Shown one piece after another: positions 32,282 through 42,631 of a stretch of DNA of 64,000 nt. The notes under the pieces were generated by a model that saw only the letters and a list, made by a program, of their open reading frames with translations, did no database searches and was not told where the DNA came from. This stretch comes from Triparma columacea (Eukaryota > Sar > Bolidophyceae > Parmales > Triparmaceae). The stretch's first letter is position 1. The number at the start of each line of letters is the position of its first letter. A program made the translations under genes and the position numbers. Location of the stretch: positions 1 through 64,000 of the forward strand of contig BRYA01000571.1 in assembly GCA_030267965.1 (NCBI GenBank), read 5' to 3'.

Positions 32282-34511
32282 TTAGTCCACGGTGACGGCT
32301 TTTGCGAGATTCCTCGGCGTATCAGGATTTATTCCTTTCTTGATGGCAAGCTCGTAGCTGATGAGTTGCAGGGGGAGGACAGCAATAAGCGCAGACAGGG
32401 GTCCATTTGATGGAATGACGATTGTTGATTCTTCGTCGGCCAATCCACTGGCGAGGCTCTTCTTGTCTGTGATGATGATGACTTCTGCGCCTCTTGCCTT
32501 GACCTCCTCTGCAGCAGTACGCATCGTATGCTTATGTTCGTCGTCAAGGATAATCATAATGATGGGTGTCGCGCCGAACTTACCCTTCGGTCCTTCAATG
32601 AGGGCAAAAGGCCCGTGCTTCAGAGCCCCTCCACTGTATCCCTCAGCATGCAAGTAGCATGTCTCCTTGATCTTCAGAGCTCCCTCGTACGCAACAGGTT
32701 CGGCGTATCCCTACGGTTGTTGAGGTGGTGATGAGTCAGATATGCTTTCCTGAAGGAATCTAGGCTTTACGATCTGTGCTCACCTTCCCGAGGACAAACA
32801 TGTGCTCTTTGTCAACCAAGCGTTCGGCAATCTTCTTGCACTTGTCTCGCGTTTGCAGTGCCATACCAAAACTGATGGGAAGGCGCATAAGAGCATCCCT
32901 CAGCGTACTAGTATCTTGAGACGCCTGAGAAACTCCAGAGATTGCGTCCTTTGTCTCTCTGAACCAAATCGCAAGAAGGGCTAGCACCGTTACTTGCGTG
33001 GTGAAGGCCTTTGTTGAAGCCACGGCATTTTCTCTTCCGGCGTTCAAGTAGACACCGAGTTTCGTGGTCCGCGCAATGAGCGAGCCAACGGCGTTGACGA
33101 CAGAGAGAACGGTGAATCCTTTCTCCATGGCACTCGTCACAACACGCTGCACATCCTTAGTCTCTCCCGACTGGGACACCACAATCACACCAGCCTCGTC
33201 TATGCTACCTGCGGGGAGATCCTTTCTTGTCGTTTCAGCAGCGTCAATTGCATGAACACTTTCAAATGCGGCTATGCTTCTCATGAGTTTGGCCCCGTAC
33301 ATTGCTGCGTTAAGGGAAGTGCCGCAAGCAGACAGTGTCATGTGCTTGATCTTCGAGAGCTTCTCTGGCTGAGAGTCCGGCCCGCCAAGCTTGACTCGGG
33401 ACTCGGTGAGACGACCTCCAAATCCAAGAGCCCTGGCGATAGCTTCTGGCTGCTCAACACACTCTTTGATGGTCCAGTGCGGGTACGGGGCGGGGGAAAG
33501 GACAACTTGTTGATCTGGAGCGTGCTGAACACGACTCAAGTCGAGCTCTCTCCCATCGGCGTGCACAACTCCAATCTCTCCGTCTCTCATACTGATGAAC
33601 TCCTTCGTGTACCTGTTGAAAGCGCTCGTCTCAGAGGCAATATATGTCGCATCTCTTCCCAAGCCAATCACCAGAGGAGAACCATTGCATGCGACGATAA
33701 GTTCATCAGGTTGGTCTCTTGACATGGCGCAAAGACCCCAACTGCCGTCGCATCGCTGCAGAGCGCGCTCAGTGGCATCACGGAGAGAAAGCGAATGCTT
33801 GTCCTTGATGTGACCGATCAGCTTTGCAACGACCTCCGTGTCTGTTTCGCTGGTGAACTGGTGCCCCAGGGATTCCAGCTCTTCTCTCAGTTGGTTTGCG
33901 TTATTTATTGTGCCGTTGTGAACAAGGGCCACTTTCCCACTCGAATCTAGATGGGGGTGAGCATTGGCATCTGTCTTGCCCCCATGGGTGGCCCAGCGGG
34001 TATGCGCAATGCCTACAGAGTGGCCTTTCTCTTTCTCTTTTGACTTCTTGTCAACAAGTTCAACTCCGTCTGCATTGTCTCCGGCAGAGGCGTATTTGGT
34101 TACGAGCAATTCATCTCCAGAGGGTCCAACAGTGGCTATTCCTGCTGAATCGTAACCCCTATTTTTCAACACCGTCAGGCCTTCGACAAGGAAGCTCCTC
34201 GCAGAGGTTTTCCCCTTGTTGGGTGTCGCAACTACTCCAACAATCCCACAGGATGAGGCCACACCTCCAACAGGATGGAACATCCTTTTGACCTCATGGA
34301 AACACCTAGCATCATCCGCTGGACTTCCGGTAGCGACTTGGTGGGATTCATTATTACCAACTGCAAAAACCGTCGTTGCGGCGACGGCAGCCATCAGGGC
34401 GGCTTTAATTTGGGTTGATGAGTCTCGTGGAGCGGAAACCGTTTGGTACATATTGATGGTGTTGGCTGATATGGCCCGCATTGCCGTCGTGCGAACGTAT
34501 CTTTGGTACAT
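32282..34511 (-). CDS. GFAT: Glutamine:fructose-6-phosphate aminotransferase with 87-residue leader
   Basis: Two exons, 34511-32784 and 32710-32282, phase 0, giving 718 residues. GFAT makes glucosamine-6-phosphate, the entry to UDP-GlcNAc. Seen: the class II amidotransferase domain with [40 protein letters not shown] and GSWGLCAM, then two SIS domains with [59 protein letters not shown] and the C-terminal NLAKAVTVD. The catalytic Cys is normally residue 1 after Met removal; here it is Cys88, behind an Arg-rich leader ([17 protein letters not shown]) and a hydrophobic stretch (residues 37-52). A working enzyme therefore needs cleavage exactly before Cys88. The start is the first ATG; the frame further up has only TTG. 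It is head to head with the SANBR-like gene across 145 bp. Confidence 0.93.
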
Positions 34512-34522
34512 ATTGATGGTGT
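34442..34522. repeat. Duplicated 21-bp unit in the GFAT leader, 60 bp apart
   Basis: The sequence TTTGGTACATATTGATGG plus GTGT/GTGTCC context occurs at 34442-34462 and again at 34502-34522, an exact 21-bp match with a spacing of 60 bp. On the minus strand both copies encode Thr-Ile-Asn-Met-Tyr-Gln, and the upstream copy carries the start codon. The duplication therefore gives a second in-frame Met 20 codons on. Confidence 0.85.
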
Positions 34523-34656
34523 CCAAACTCTCAGATTTTGACCTTCGTCTCAAAGAAAGAGTTGAAACTGTTTTATTTTATGGTTATTTATAATTTTTTG
34601 GGAAACAGCCATTTTCCACAAAACAAGGACACACGGTCCCTCTCTCTTGTTCTTCA

Positions 34657-37047
34657 ATGAGTAGTCTCAGGCTCTCCGGTGAGAAACTTGATTATGATGA
34701 AGACGGGGTGGCAAGCGTCTTTGAGGAGAAAAATGAGGTTCAGCTTGGGGGGGATCACGAGGAATCACATTTTGTTGTCTCAAAAATAGATTCCGACCAA
34801 AGTAATGATGAACAGCGATCTGTATGGAATAATCTCCAGGTTCTTGATCGCGGTCCTGGGTCTAAAGGCGTTTCGTCTCACCAGCAATCAATCCACGACA
34901 ATGGGGCTGGGCCAAAGAGTTACTCCAATGATGGTGCAGATGATTCCATAGTAATTCATATTTACGACGAAAGTAGGGGTGTCAAGAAGGATTTTGATTG
35001 CAGCAGAAAGCTACTATTGAAGCACATGAAGTATTTCAAGTCTTACATCCCTGAGCAAGAGGTTCCAGAAAATGGTGTGGCAACAGACGCCGATGACATA
35101 GACATTAGTGTGCACTGTGACATATACATATTTGAGTTCTTGGTGGGTTACATGAAAAGTCCTCGCATCGCTCCAAAGTTCGAGACGAGCAGCGTAGTTT
35201 CCATTCTAATCAGCAGTGAATTCCTTCAGATGGACGAACTTGTTGTGAAATGCCTTCGATTCATTGCACAGAACTTAGGCGCCATTTTATTGCTTCCTGT
35301 TGATTTGACGTGCGTGTCCGACGCGATGTGTGCTAAGCTGGCCAAGCTCTGTCCCGCAGAAGCCTTGGTTGGGGCCGTTGATAAGAAGGGCAAGTTGCTT
35401 CCTAGACTGTACAAGAAGCGTTTGGAGATCGACTTTAGAGAAAAATCCCCGAGAAGTGGCTCGTCGTCGGCGAATGTGAGAAGGTCTTCAACCAATTCAT
35501 CTTGCTTAATCTGTTGCCGTCACTGCTATCGTCTATTTCCAGAGACGGAGGTGGCGGTAAATGGAGGTTACATCAGATGCCAGACCAAATCTGTATCTGT
35601 CGCAGTAGGATTTCATGGGGAGCTGGTCGGGCGCGAATGCGAGCCCGTTGATGAGTGGTCTTTGACCAACTTTGTTGCTAGCCTTCGTCGCCAGCAGCTA
35701 GAGTGGAGCAATATTTACTGGATGTTGTGGTCGGCAGCTCACATGTTGAGGCTAGAAGACGGTGGCCTTGTCCCTTCGGATTCCGAAAGTTCCTGCCTTT
35801 GCCACGTTAAGTCGCCTACCTTTGCAGTAACGACTGCGTCTTCTGCCGAGGTGGGCCTCTGGGGTGTGTACCCGTGCTGCGGAGAGACAGCCCTCAAGTT
35901 GAACCCTTGGGAGTTAAAGAGTGAACGCGGATGCGAAGCAACAGCTTCGAGGCTTGCCCCTGTTGTCGGGCCCAATTCTTCCCAACCACTGGGTGGAAGG
36001 GAGCAATTTTCCAATGATGAATCGAGGGTCCGCATCGCTGCAAAGGCGAGGAAATTCCTTGGCTCTGGCTACGGGACCATGTTTCGGAAGGAGATCAAAG
36101 TGGCCTTGGACGAATTGGCGCAGTCTGCTATTCCCTCGGCGCCGACTGCCCCGGTTGGCAGGGCTAACAGTGGCTCGGGCAACAATTGGGCGTTAGTGAG
36201 GTCGACAGTGAATTCAAGGGGATATTCGGGTGCCTCGGGCACAGCTTTGTCCAATAAAAGGGTCAGCTCACTAGGAACGAAGGGCGTTGGTGGCTGGAAG
36301 ACAGAACTGAATCCCCAAAAGGAAAGTTTTGTGTGCACAACGTCGACGAAAGCCAGCATGCATGTTAAGAGGCACGCCGTGTTTGTTAATACCCCACTCG
36401 TGTATCGAACAGATGCTGCGAAATATATGGGATCGGCCAATGGAAAGTTGAAGGGATCGAACAGCCTTGGAAAGCAAAGATCGGCGGCCCAGATAGGAGG
36501 AGCGTCTCGTTTTGTGGGCTCTGAGGGTTTCATCAGATTTGCATCCTCTCGAGGCGCTAGCATTAATACTGAGAGATACCTCTTTGCTGTTGGGGAATCA
36601 ACAGACTTGGCGAGAGGGGCAAGAGGAGGGGCTCCGGAAGAGGAAAGCAAGTCCAATTTATTTACAGAAGGATTCAGAAGCATGGTAGATAACGATGATG
36701 CAACGGTACCGGCACCGAGAAAGACTAATTTGGCGCTCAATGAACCCGTCAGGGGGCTTGACCAATCTCAAAGGGAGGCTTTGACCAGGGCGACGAGCTC
36801 CAATATTGCCCTAATGATGGACGCCTCCAAGAGAACTTCTTGGTACAGCGATGCGACACGCCAATCCGATGTCGAACGATTGCGGCAAATTTCTTCACAA
36901 CTAGCGTCCCTAAGGAGCGGTTATGACGTCGCTGAGAAGCAACTTTCTACCGGCAAAGGGTCCATGGTCAAGTCTAAGAGTAACTTTGTTAGAGGGGGGT
37001 CCTGGCGTAGCGGATTCACGATCAATAATAAGGAATTCAGTGTTTAA
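34657..37047 (+). CDS. SANBR-like (DUF3342) BTB-domain protein
   Basis: Single exon, 796 residues. The centre (about residues 100-260) matches the pattern of the SANBR/KIAA1841 family: VIHIYDESRGVKKDFDCSRK, LLLKHMKYFKSYI, a DIDISVHCDIYIFEFLVGYMK block, SVVSILISSEFLQMDELV, and then a segment with CDAMCAKLAKL-like spacing. This is a divergent BTB/POZ fold that dimerises. Next comes a possible metal site, SCLICCRHCYRLFP, and WSLTNFVASLRRQQLEWSNIYWMLWS. The C-terminal 350 residues are Ser/Gly/Arg-rich and probably disordered. In animals SANBR works in the nucleus as a regulator; in algae the role is unknown. No SANT domain was found. Head to head with GFAT. Confidence 0.72.
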   Translation: MSSLRLSGEKLDYDEDGVASVFEEKNEVQLGGDHEESHFVVSKIDSDQSNDEQRSVWNNLQVLDRGPGSKGVSSHQQSIHDNGAGPKSYSNDGADDSIVIHIYDESRGVKKDFDCSRKLLLKHMKYFKSYIPEQEVPENGVATDADDIDISVHCDIYIFEFLVGYMKSPRIAPKFETSSVVSILISSEFLQMDELVVKCLRFIAQNLGAILLLPVDLTCVSDAMCAKLAKLCPAEALVGAVDKKGKLLPRLYKKRLEIDFREKSPRSGSSSANVRRSSTNSSCLICCRHCYRLFPETEVAVNGGYIRCQTKSVSVAVGFHGELVGRECEPVDEWSLTNFVASLRRQQLEWSNIYWMLWSAAHMLRLEDGGLVPSDSESSCLCHVKSPTFAVTTASSAEVGLWGVYPCCGETALKLNPWELKSERGCEATASRLAPVVGPNSSQPLGGREQFSNDESRVRIAAKARKFLGSGYGTMFRKEIKVALDELAQSAIPSAPTAPVGRANSGSGNNWALVRSTVNSRGYSGASGTALSNKRVSSLGTKGVGGWKTELNPQKESFVCTTSTKASMHVKRHAVFVNTPLVYRTDAAKYMGSANGKLKGSNSLGKQRSAAQIGGASRFVGSEGFIRFASSRGASINTERYLFAVGESTDLARGARGGAPEEESKSNLFTEGFRSMVDNDDATVPAPRKTNLALNEPVRGLDQSQREALTRATSSNIALMMDASKRTSWYSDATRQSDVERLRQISSQLASLRSGYDVAEKQLSTGKGSMVKSKSNFVRGGSWRSGFTINNKEFSV

Positions 37048-37158
37048 CAGGGTGACTTGAAAAACAACTTAAAAAGGCGTTGGGTGGTCGTTGTCGTTGT
37101 CGGTGTTAAAGGGGAAAAAAGAAAAGTGGAAAAAGTGGAAAAGGCATCAAACAAAAAT

Positions 37159-38535
37159 ATGCTCCGAAGTCTGACACGACTGAAGGCGAATGGGTACCCC
37201 TTCACCAGCGTGTCAATGGCCCGAGTGCCTTCCCCCATCCGAGCCCTCCAACCCTACGTGAATCAGCCCGGCATGATCTCTCTGGGGGGAGGGATGCCCA
37301 ATGCATCGACTTTTCCAATTTCTTCAATTGAGCTTAAATTGAAGACTGGAGCCGGCTCCAGTAGTCTTGTACTGAACGAAGATGAGACCAGGGTGGCCTT
37401 GCAGTACTCATCTTCTCGCGGAATTCCATCTCTTGTGTCCCACTTGAAGGCCCTTCAGCAAGATGTGCATAAGGTCACCTTCACTGACGGCAGTAGAGAC
37501 ATAATAGTAACGACGGGTAGCCAAGACGGGCTTGCAAAGGCGTTTGAAATGTTACTTGAACCATTTCACGATACGCTGCTAATCGAGAATCCAACATACT
37601 CAGGAAGCCTTGCCTTCCTCACTCCCTTGGGTGTGAATCTGAAGGGGGTTGAGACAGACGCTGAAGGGATGATTCCTTCCAAACTTCGGGACGTCCTTGA
37701 TAACTGGGAAGACGAGAATGGGGGGAGAAAGAAGCCCCGAGTCGTGTACACTATCCCGACTGGAAGCAACCCAACGGGGGGGAGCTTGACCTTTGAGCGT
37801 AAGAGCGAGATATATGACATCTGCGTTGAGCACGACATACTGATCCTCGAGGATGACCCTTACTACTACCTCGATTTTAGGACCTTTGATGGGGAATGCC
37901 AAGGTGAGGAGGACGCGTTTCTTAGTCGTGAACGAGCATGTTCGTTCCTAAACATCGACGAAAAGGGAGGGGGTGGAAGAGTGATTAGATTCGATTCTTT
38001 CTCCAAGCTACTTTCCTCCGGCATTCGGGTTGGCTTTGCCACAGGACCTACAGAACTGATTGAAAGAATAGAGCTTCACACGCAAGCGACCATGTTGCAT
38101 GCATCTGGACTATCTCAAGCAGTCGTGTCCAAGCTGTTTGATGACTGGGGGACTTGCGGATTCCTTACCCATGTTGACGACGTGGCTAAATTTTATATGG
38201 ATAGGCGCGATACCTTTGTGGCGTGCATTGAAAAACACCTGGAAGGATTGGTTGAGTATCGCATTCCCACCGCTGGTATGTTCGTATGGATGAAGCTGAT
38301 AGGGATATCCGACGCACAAAGTCTTGCGATGAGAGGGGCCGCAGAGAAAAATGTGTTGGTGGTTCCAGGATCCAGCTTCGTTCCGAACGAAGCCTACCAA
38401 GGTGACGAAAGGCGCTTGACCACAAAAAGCGATGGAGAATTTGTGAGGTTGTCTTTTAGTTCCGCTACACCCGATGACATGGACAGCGCTTGTAGAAGAC
38501 TGCGAGAGCTTCTCATGGAGAGGAGAGACAACTAA
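37159..38535 (+). CDS. 2-aminoadipate/kynurenine aminotransferase-like (AADAT)
   Basis: Single exon, 458 residues, ATG at 37159; the open frame continues upstream only to a TTG. A fold-type I PLP enzyme of the AADAT/LysN group. Seen: PGMISLGGGMPNASTFP at the start of the domain, TTGSQDGLAKAFEMLL, ENPTYSGSLAFL, the YTIPTGSNPTGG block, LILEDDPYYYLDF with the Asp and Tyr that hold PLP, and RFDSFSKLLSSGIRVGF with Lys283 as the Schiff-base lysine. The N-terminal MLRSLTRLKANG fits mitochondrial import, where animal AADAT acts. Likely reactions are amino transfer from 2-aminoadipate or kynurenine to 2-oxoglutarate; other aromatic substrates are possible. Downstream, Sec5 follows in the same direction after 66 bp. 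Confidence 0.87.
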   Translation: MLRSLTRLKANGYPFTSVSMARVPSPIRALQPYVNQPGMISLGGGMPNASTFPISSIELKLKTGAGSSSLVLNEDETRVALQYSSSRGIPSLVSHLKALQQDVHKVTFTDGSRDIIVTTGSQDGLAKAFEMLLEPFHDTLLIENPTYSGSLAFLTPLGVNLKGVETDAEGMIPSKLRDVLDNWEDENGGRKKPRVVYTIPTGSNPTGGSLTFERKSEIYDICVEHDILILEDDPYYYLDFRTFDGECQGEEDAFLSRERACSFLNIDEKGGGGRVIRFDSFSKLLSSGIRVGFATGPTELIERIELHTQATMLHASGLSQAVVSKLFDDWGTCGFLTHVDDVAKFYMDRRDTFVACIEKHLEGLVEYRIPTAGMFVWMKLIGISDAQSLAMRGAAEKNVLVVPGSSFVPNEAYQGDERRLTTKSDGEFVRLSFSSATPDDMDSACRRLRELLMERRDN

Positions 38536-38601
38536 TAATTATGTACTTGTTCTTCAGTGCTCTCCCCCTATTTACCCAAAACATCCTGATTTGCCTAAAT
38601 A

Positions 38602-41600
38602 ATGGAAGACCTGGAGGACTCGGCTTATGAATGTCGGGTCCTTCTTAGAGGATTGCATGTTCAGAATTCCAACAACAAGCGGCGGCTCAAGAGCATGAAG
38701 AGGTTCAAAGATTTCGTTGCTCACCCAACTTTTTCGAGGGGGGAGCCTTGGAAAGGGCGTTGCTTCTATGATGACGACGTTTTGTATCTGTTAAGTGGTC
38801 GGTCCCCGCCTGATTCTTCTATTGGTCTTGTTTGTGGCCTTCTTGCTGCCTGTGGGGAAGTCTCATCGTCCTCATCTTCAGGGGGTTCCATCGTACGTGA
38901 GAGCGAGGCTACAATTGGGGATCTAGGTCTTGTGAAGTTGAAGAGGTCTGCGTGTGATGCCATCAAACTTCTGTTTTACTTGGTGTTTGAGGCTGTTCTG
39001 GATGATGGGGATGCCGAAGAGGGTGATAATGTGTTTCTTGAGACGTTTGTCAACCTTGGGGAGAATGACATTGATATGATGTGCCTTTCGGCCCACGTGG
39101 CCGACGATAGAGACGGAGATAAGGTACGACAGTTTCTATTCTTGGTTCTGTTGCCGTTTCTGAGTCGGCTTAGATTATTTGCTCACCCTCCTCGTTCCTC
39201 TCTGATTCCTCTGCCTTCCGCAGTCTCGTTCTGGCTCCAGCTTGCACGCTTGCGCTTTGATTCTCTTGTTGCTCAGCCGCAGAAAGAATGGGTTCGCTGG
39301 AGATGGAGGAGATGTCGACCGTAACGAGGATGATGATGGCAAGCTTTGCCTTGATGACCTGCTTCCCGACACAGCCCAGCAGCAAAGCTACCTCTCTTGG
39401 CTGCGTAAGTTCCAGGCTGAGCAAACTCGCTTGGCCGGTGACGTGAATTCGACTGCACTTGAGGGGCAGCAGCAGCACCAGCCGTCGAGAGTTCGCGACC
39501 CCGAATTCACACATGTCTGCAAAGTCATCTACAACGCTGTAATTCGTAGCCCTAGTGGTGGAGATGTTGATGCTGATGCCGGTTTTCGCGCTGATGACGT
39601 TTCGACAGAAAGAAGGGTCGCTGAAGAGAATCTGTTGGCGACTTCGGCCGCTGGAGGGGCTCATGGCGGCAGAGGGATCTCCTCAAGTCAGAGTGGAAGC
39701 AACCCAAAATTTGATGACCCCATCGGATACGAGCTCGGCCTGCATTCGCCTGCTGTACTATCCCTACGTGGTGCTCCAACAAGATGGGAGGATTCGTCTA
39801 TTCCTGCCTTGATCAAGATGAGCTCATTGATGAGCTCTGTACCTGAGGATGCCAAGAAGCTGCAGTCGATCGGAGACGCAGGGTTGCAGGTAGACGAGGA
39901 GCGATCCCAGGTACTTTCTTCTGACCCACTTGGGATCCGACCGGCTACGTTCGACCTTAGGAACCTTGAGACAGGACGGAGGAAGGTGCTCTTCGATGAC
40001 GGTGCAGTTTTATCATCATCTGGGGCTAATTGTAAAATGTCTCGGGAAGGTTCGGTACTCCCGACGGACTCCAACTTCTCGCCCCTCCTCTTTCTAAGCT
40101 TGGTGCATCCAAACGCTAGTTTCGACGAACTCACCGACGCTCTTGCGAGGTTGGAGAAGGTTGCCGACAATCATGCCATGAGGCTCCAGCAGCTCGTGAG
40201 GGACAACTTTCCTCTATTCGTTCGGTGTGCTGAAGGCATCGACTGGTTCTCAGAGAACATTGGTTGTGCCAAGGGCGGAGGAGATGGCCAGCCCTCGGTT
40301 GGTGCTGCTATTCCCAAGTTGGAGTGCCTCGAGGCTTTGATACAACGCATTGAGCGACACGCGGACGACGCCTTCAGGCCACTGCTTGACAACACTACTG
40401 AGGTCAGAAGGACGAAAAATGCCCTTGCTATCCTGTCTAGAGTGGGTCCTATCCTTTCTGTTCCTAATTTGATGGCCAACCATCTCGAGGCTGGGCGCGT
40501 TGCTGAGGCGGTCAAGGCTTATCGACGCGTGAAATTGATCAACGATAGTTGCGGGGTTGAATTGCTCAAAAGCGTGAGGGAAAAGGCTATGGAGGCTGCC
40601 TCTGAAGCTCGTGAATCCCTAGTTAAGTTACTGGCTTCTTCAGAAGCGTCAACCAACCAGCTTCTCGGAGCTGTGCGTGACATGAAGGACTTGGACGAAC
40701 TGGATGGCGACGAGCTTTTTGAAGACGGGGGGCGCTCTTCTCTGTTTTCGCCTCAAGGGAAGGGAAGCGAGAGAGGCTCGCGGGTACGGAACCCTGCCTT
40801 GCTGTGCCTCGAAGCTCAGGCCGACCATTTTGCAGCTTATGCTTTGAAGACCGTCCGGGGATGCGATGAACTTCTCCTCCAGTCAGTGTCCTCGGAGACG
40901 AGTGGCCCGTCAATCTCCTACAACAAAAACGTTGAAAAGGGGGGAGAGGTGCCGTTGCAGGAGACCCTCGAGTATTTTGACGAGGACCAAGGAAGAAGCG
41001 AAGAGATTTTTGAGAAGAAGTTCATCGGTTCCTTTGCTTCACTAAAGATCTCGCTTTATGCCACGAGGGTTGCGTGCTGTCAAAGAGCAAGCTCTCTGGT
41101 TATGAAGTGGCTACCGCGTCTCATGAGAGTTTCGTCTATCGCGCATGACATCGAAAGCCAACTGCAATCATCGGGGCGCGGGAAGGAAACTGACAGAACT
41201 GTGACTTCTGTACTTGAGGTGCAAATTGCCGACTCAATTTCGGTCCTCACGGACCTAGTTGGCAGGTGCTCGATAGGAAACGACGCGTTTGAAGCGGAAA
41301 AGGCGGCCATGGTCAAGCATCGAAATATGACCGGTGAACGAAGTAAGGCGTTGGAGTCCAAGAGGGTGGAGTGTCGAGTCAAGGGCGCGACAGCGGCCCT
41401 TGGCAAGGTGACATATTACACGTCCCCCCTTCCTCCCGGGTACAATTCTAAGTGCGCCAACAGCTTGTCGAACCTTTCGGAAACAATTGCTGCTTGTGCG
41501 GTGACTGCGAGAAGGTTCAAGGGGTACGACCACTTCGGTTTTTCTCACAGATCTAAGAACGGACGCCTTGATATTGCCAAGGCTACAGAACTAGAGATCT

Positions 41601-42514
41601 GTGCCGAGTTTGCCGTCCGCTTTGTCGTCGCGTGTGAGAAGAGATGGTGTTCGAATGCTCTCGACCACTGCGCAACGATTTGCGCAACAGTCGCGAGCTC
41701 CAGGGGATTTCTTGATGTTATTGCTGTGACGGAATGCGTGCAGAAGCTCGGTGACGAATTGCATCGAGGCTTTGAGTGTGGTCCCGAGATTGAGGCGGGT
41801 GTCTTGAACTGCATCGAAACCATCTGCGAGAACCTCAGTGACGTCTCGAAGGGCAGCACTGTTGCAAACAATTTGAAGATAGTCGGGGAATGTTCCAAAG
41901 CCCTTCAGTGTGAAATAGACGAGCTCGTGGATGTTGTCGGAGGGCTTGGAAGCAGCATCTCTGGGGGCGGAGCTTTGGAGCTTAGAGAAAAGTGCATAGC
42001 TTGTGTTCAGAAGCTCGAAAAGGAAATTTGGGGCTGCTACATCGACAAACTTAAGGGAAACTTTAGGGATAGTTTGCGAACAAGCTTGCAAGTGCCGGGG
42101 GTGGGGGAAGATTTTGATAAGTCCTTCCCTCCGAAATTAGCAAATGCGCTCATGTGCATCGTCAGAAATCGCGCCCTCGTGGAGGATACCCTCCCGACGA
42201 CGCTAATGATACAGAGCATAACAGGGAAGTCTTATGTTAAATTAGTTATGGAGGCAGCCTGCAGCTCACTTCTTGTAGCTGCAACTGATATCCGTCTCCC
42301 TGAGCGAGGAGAAGAAAGCTGGGAAAGGGCTGCGTCCCAGAAAGCCATGCAACTAAGCTTTCTTATCGACATGCTCGAGAAGTTTGTTACACCTGGTGAA
42401 GTTGAATCATCCAGAAGAACTTTGAAGGAGCTCCATGTCAAAGGTGTGGAGCAAATGATTCAAGAGTTTCGAGAAAAAGGAGAGTTCTTCACGTTCTGTT
42501 TCGACCGAATATAA
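38602..42514 (+). CDS. SEC5: Exocyst subunit Sec5 (EXOC2) with unusual N-terminus
   Basis: Two exons, 38602-39123 and 39224-42514, phase 0, giving 1270 residues. The acceptor CCGCAG at 39223 is the one of several nearby AGs that keeps the frame. Sec5 is part of the octameric exocyst that tethers secretory vesicles to the plasma membrane. The recognised Sec5 core begins at about residue 460: FSPLLFLSLVHPNASFDELTDAL, MRLQQLVRDNFPLFVRCAEGID, then LLDNTTEVRRTKNALAILSRV and LEAGRVAEAVKAYRRVKLI, followed by a long helical-rod region. The first 174 residues (exon 1) form a helical segment not found in animal or yeast Sec5 as I know them, and residues about 175-450 are low in complexity. No IPT/TIG domain is visible. 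Confidence 0.82.
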
Positions 42515-42631
42515 AGCAAGATCTTTAAATATCACAGTCCAAACCCTTGTTCTTCTTATTATTCTTGTCACATTGACAAAGTTTTTTTGTGCAAGCAAAA
42601 AAAGTCAAGAAGAGAAGCAGTTGTTTTTGAA

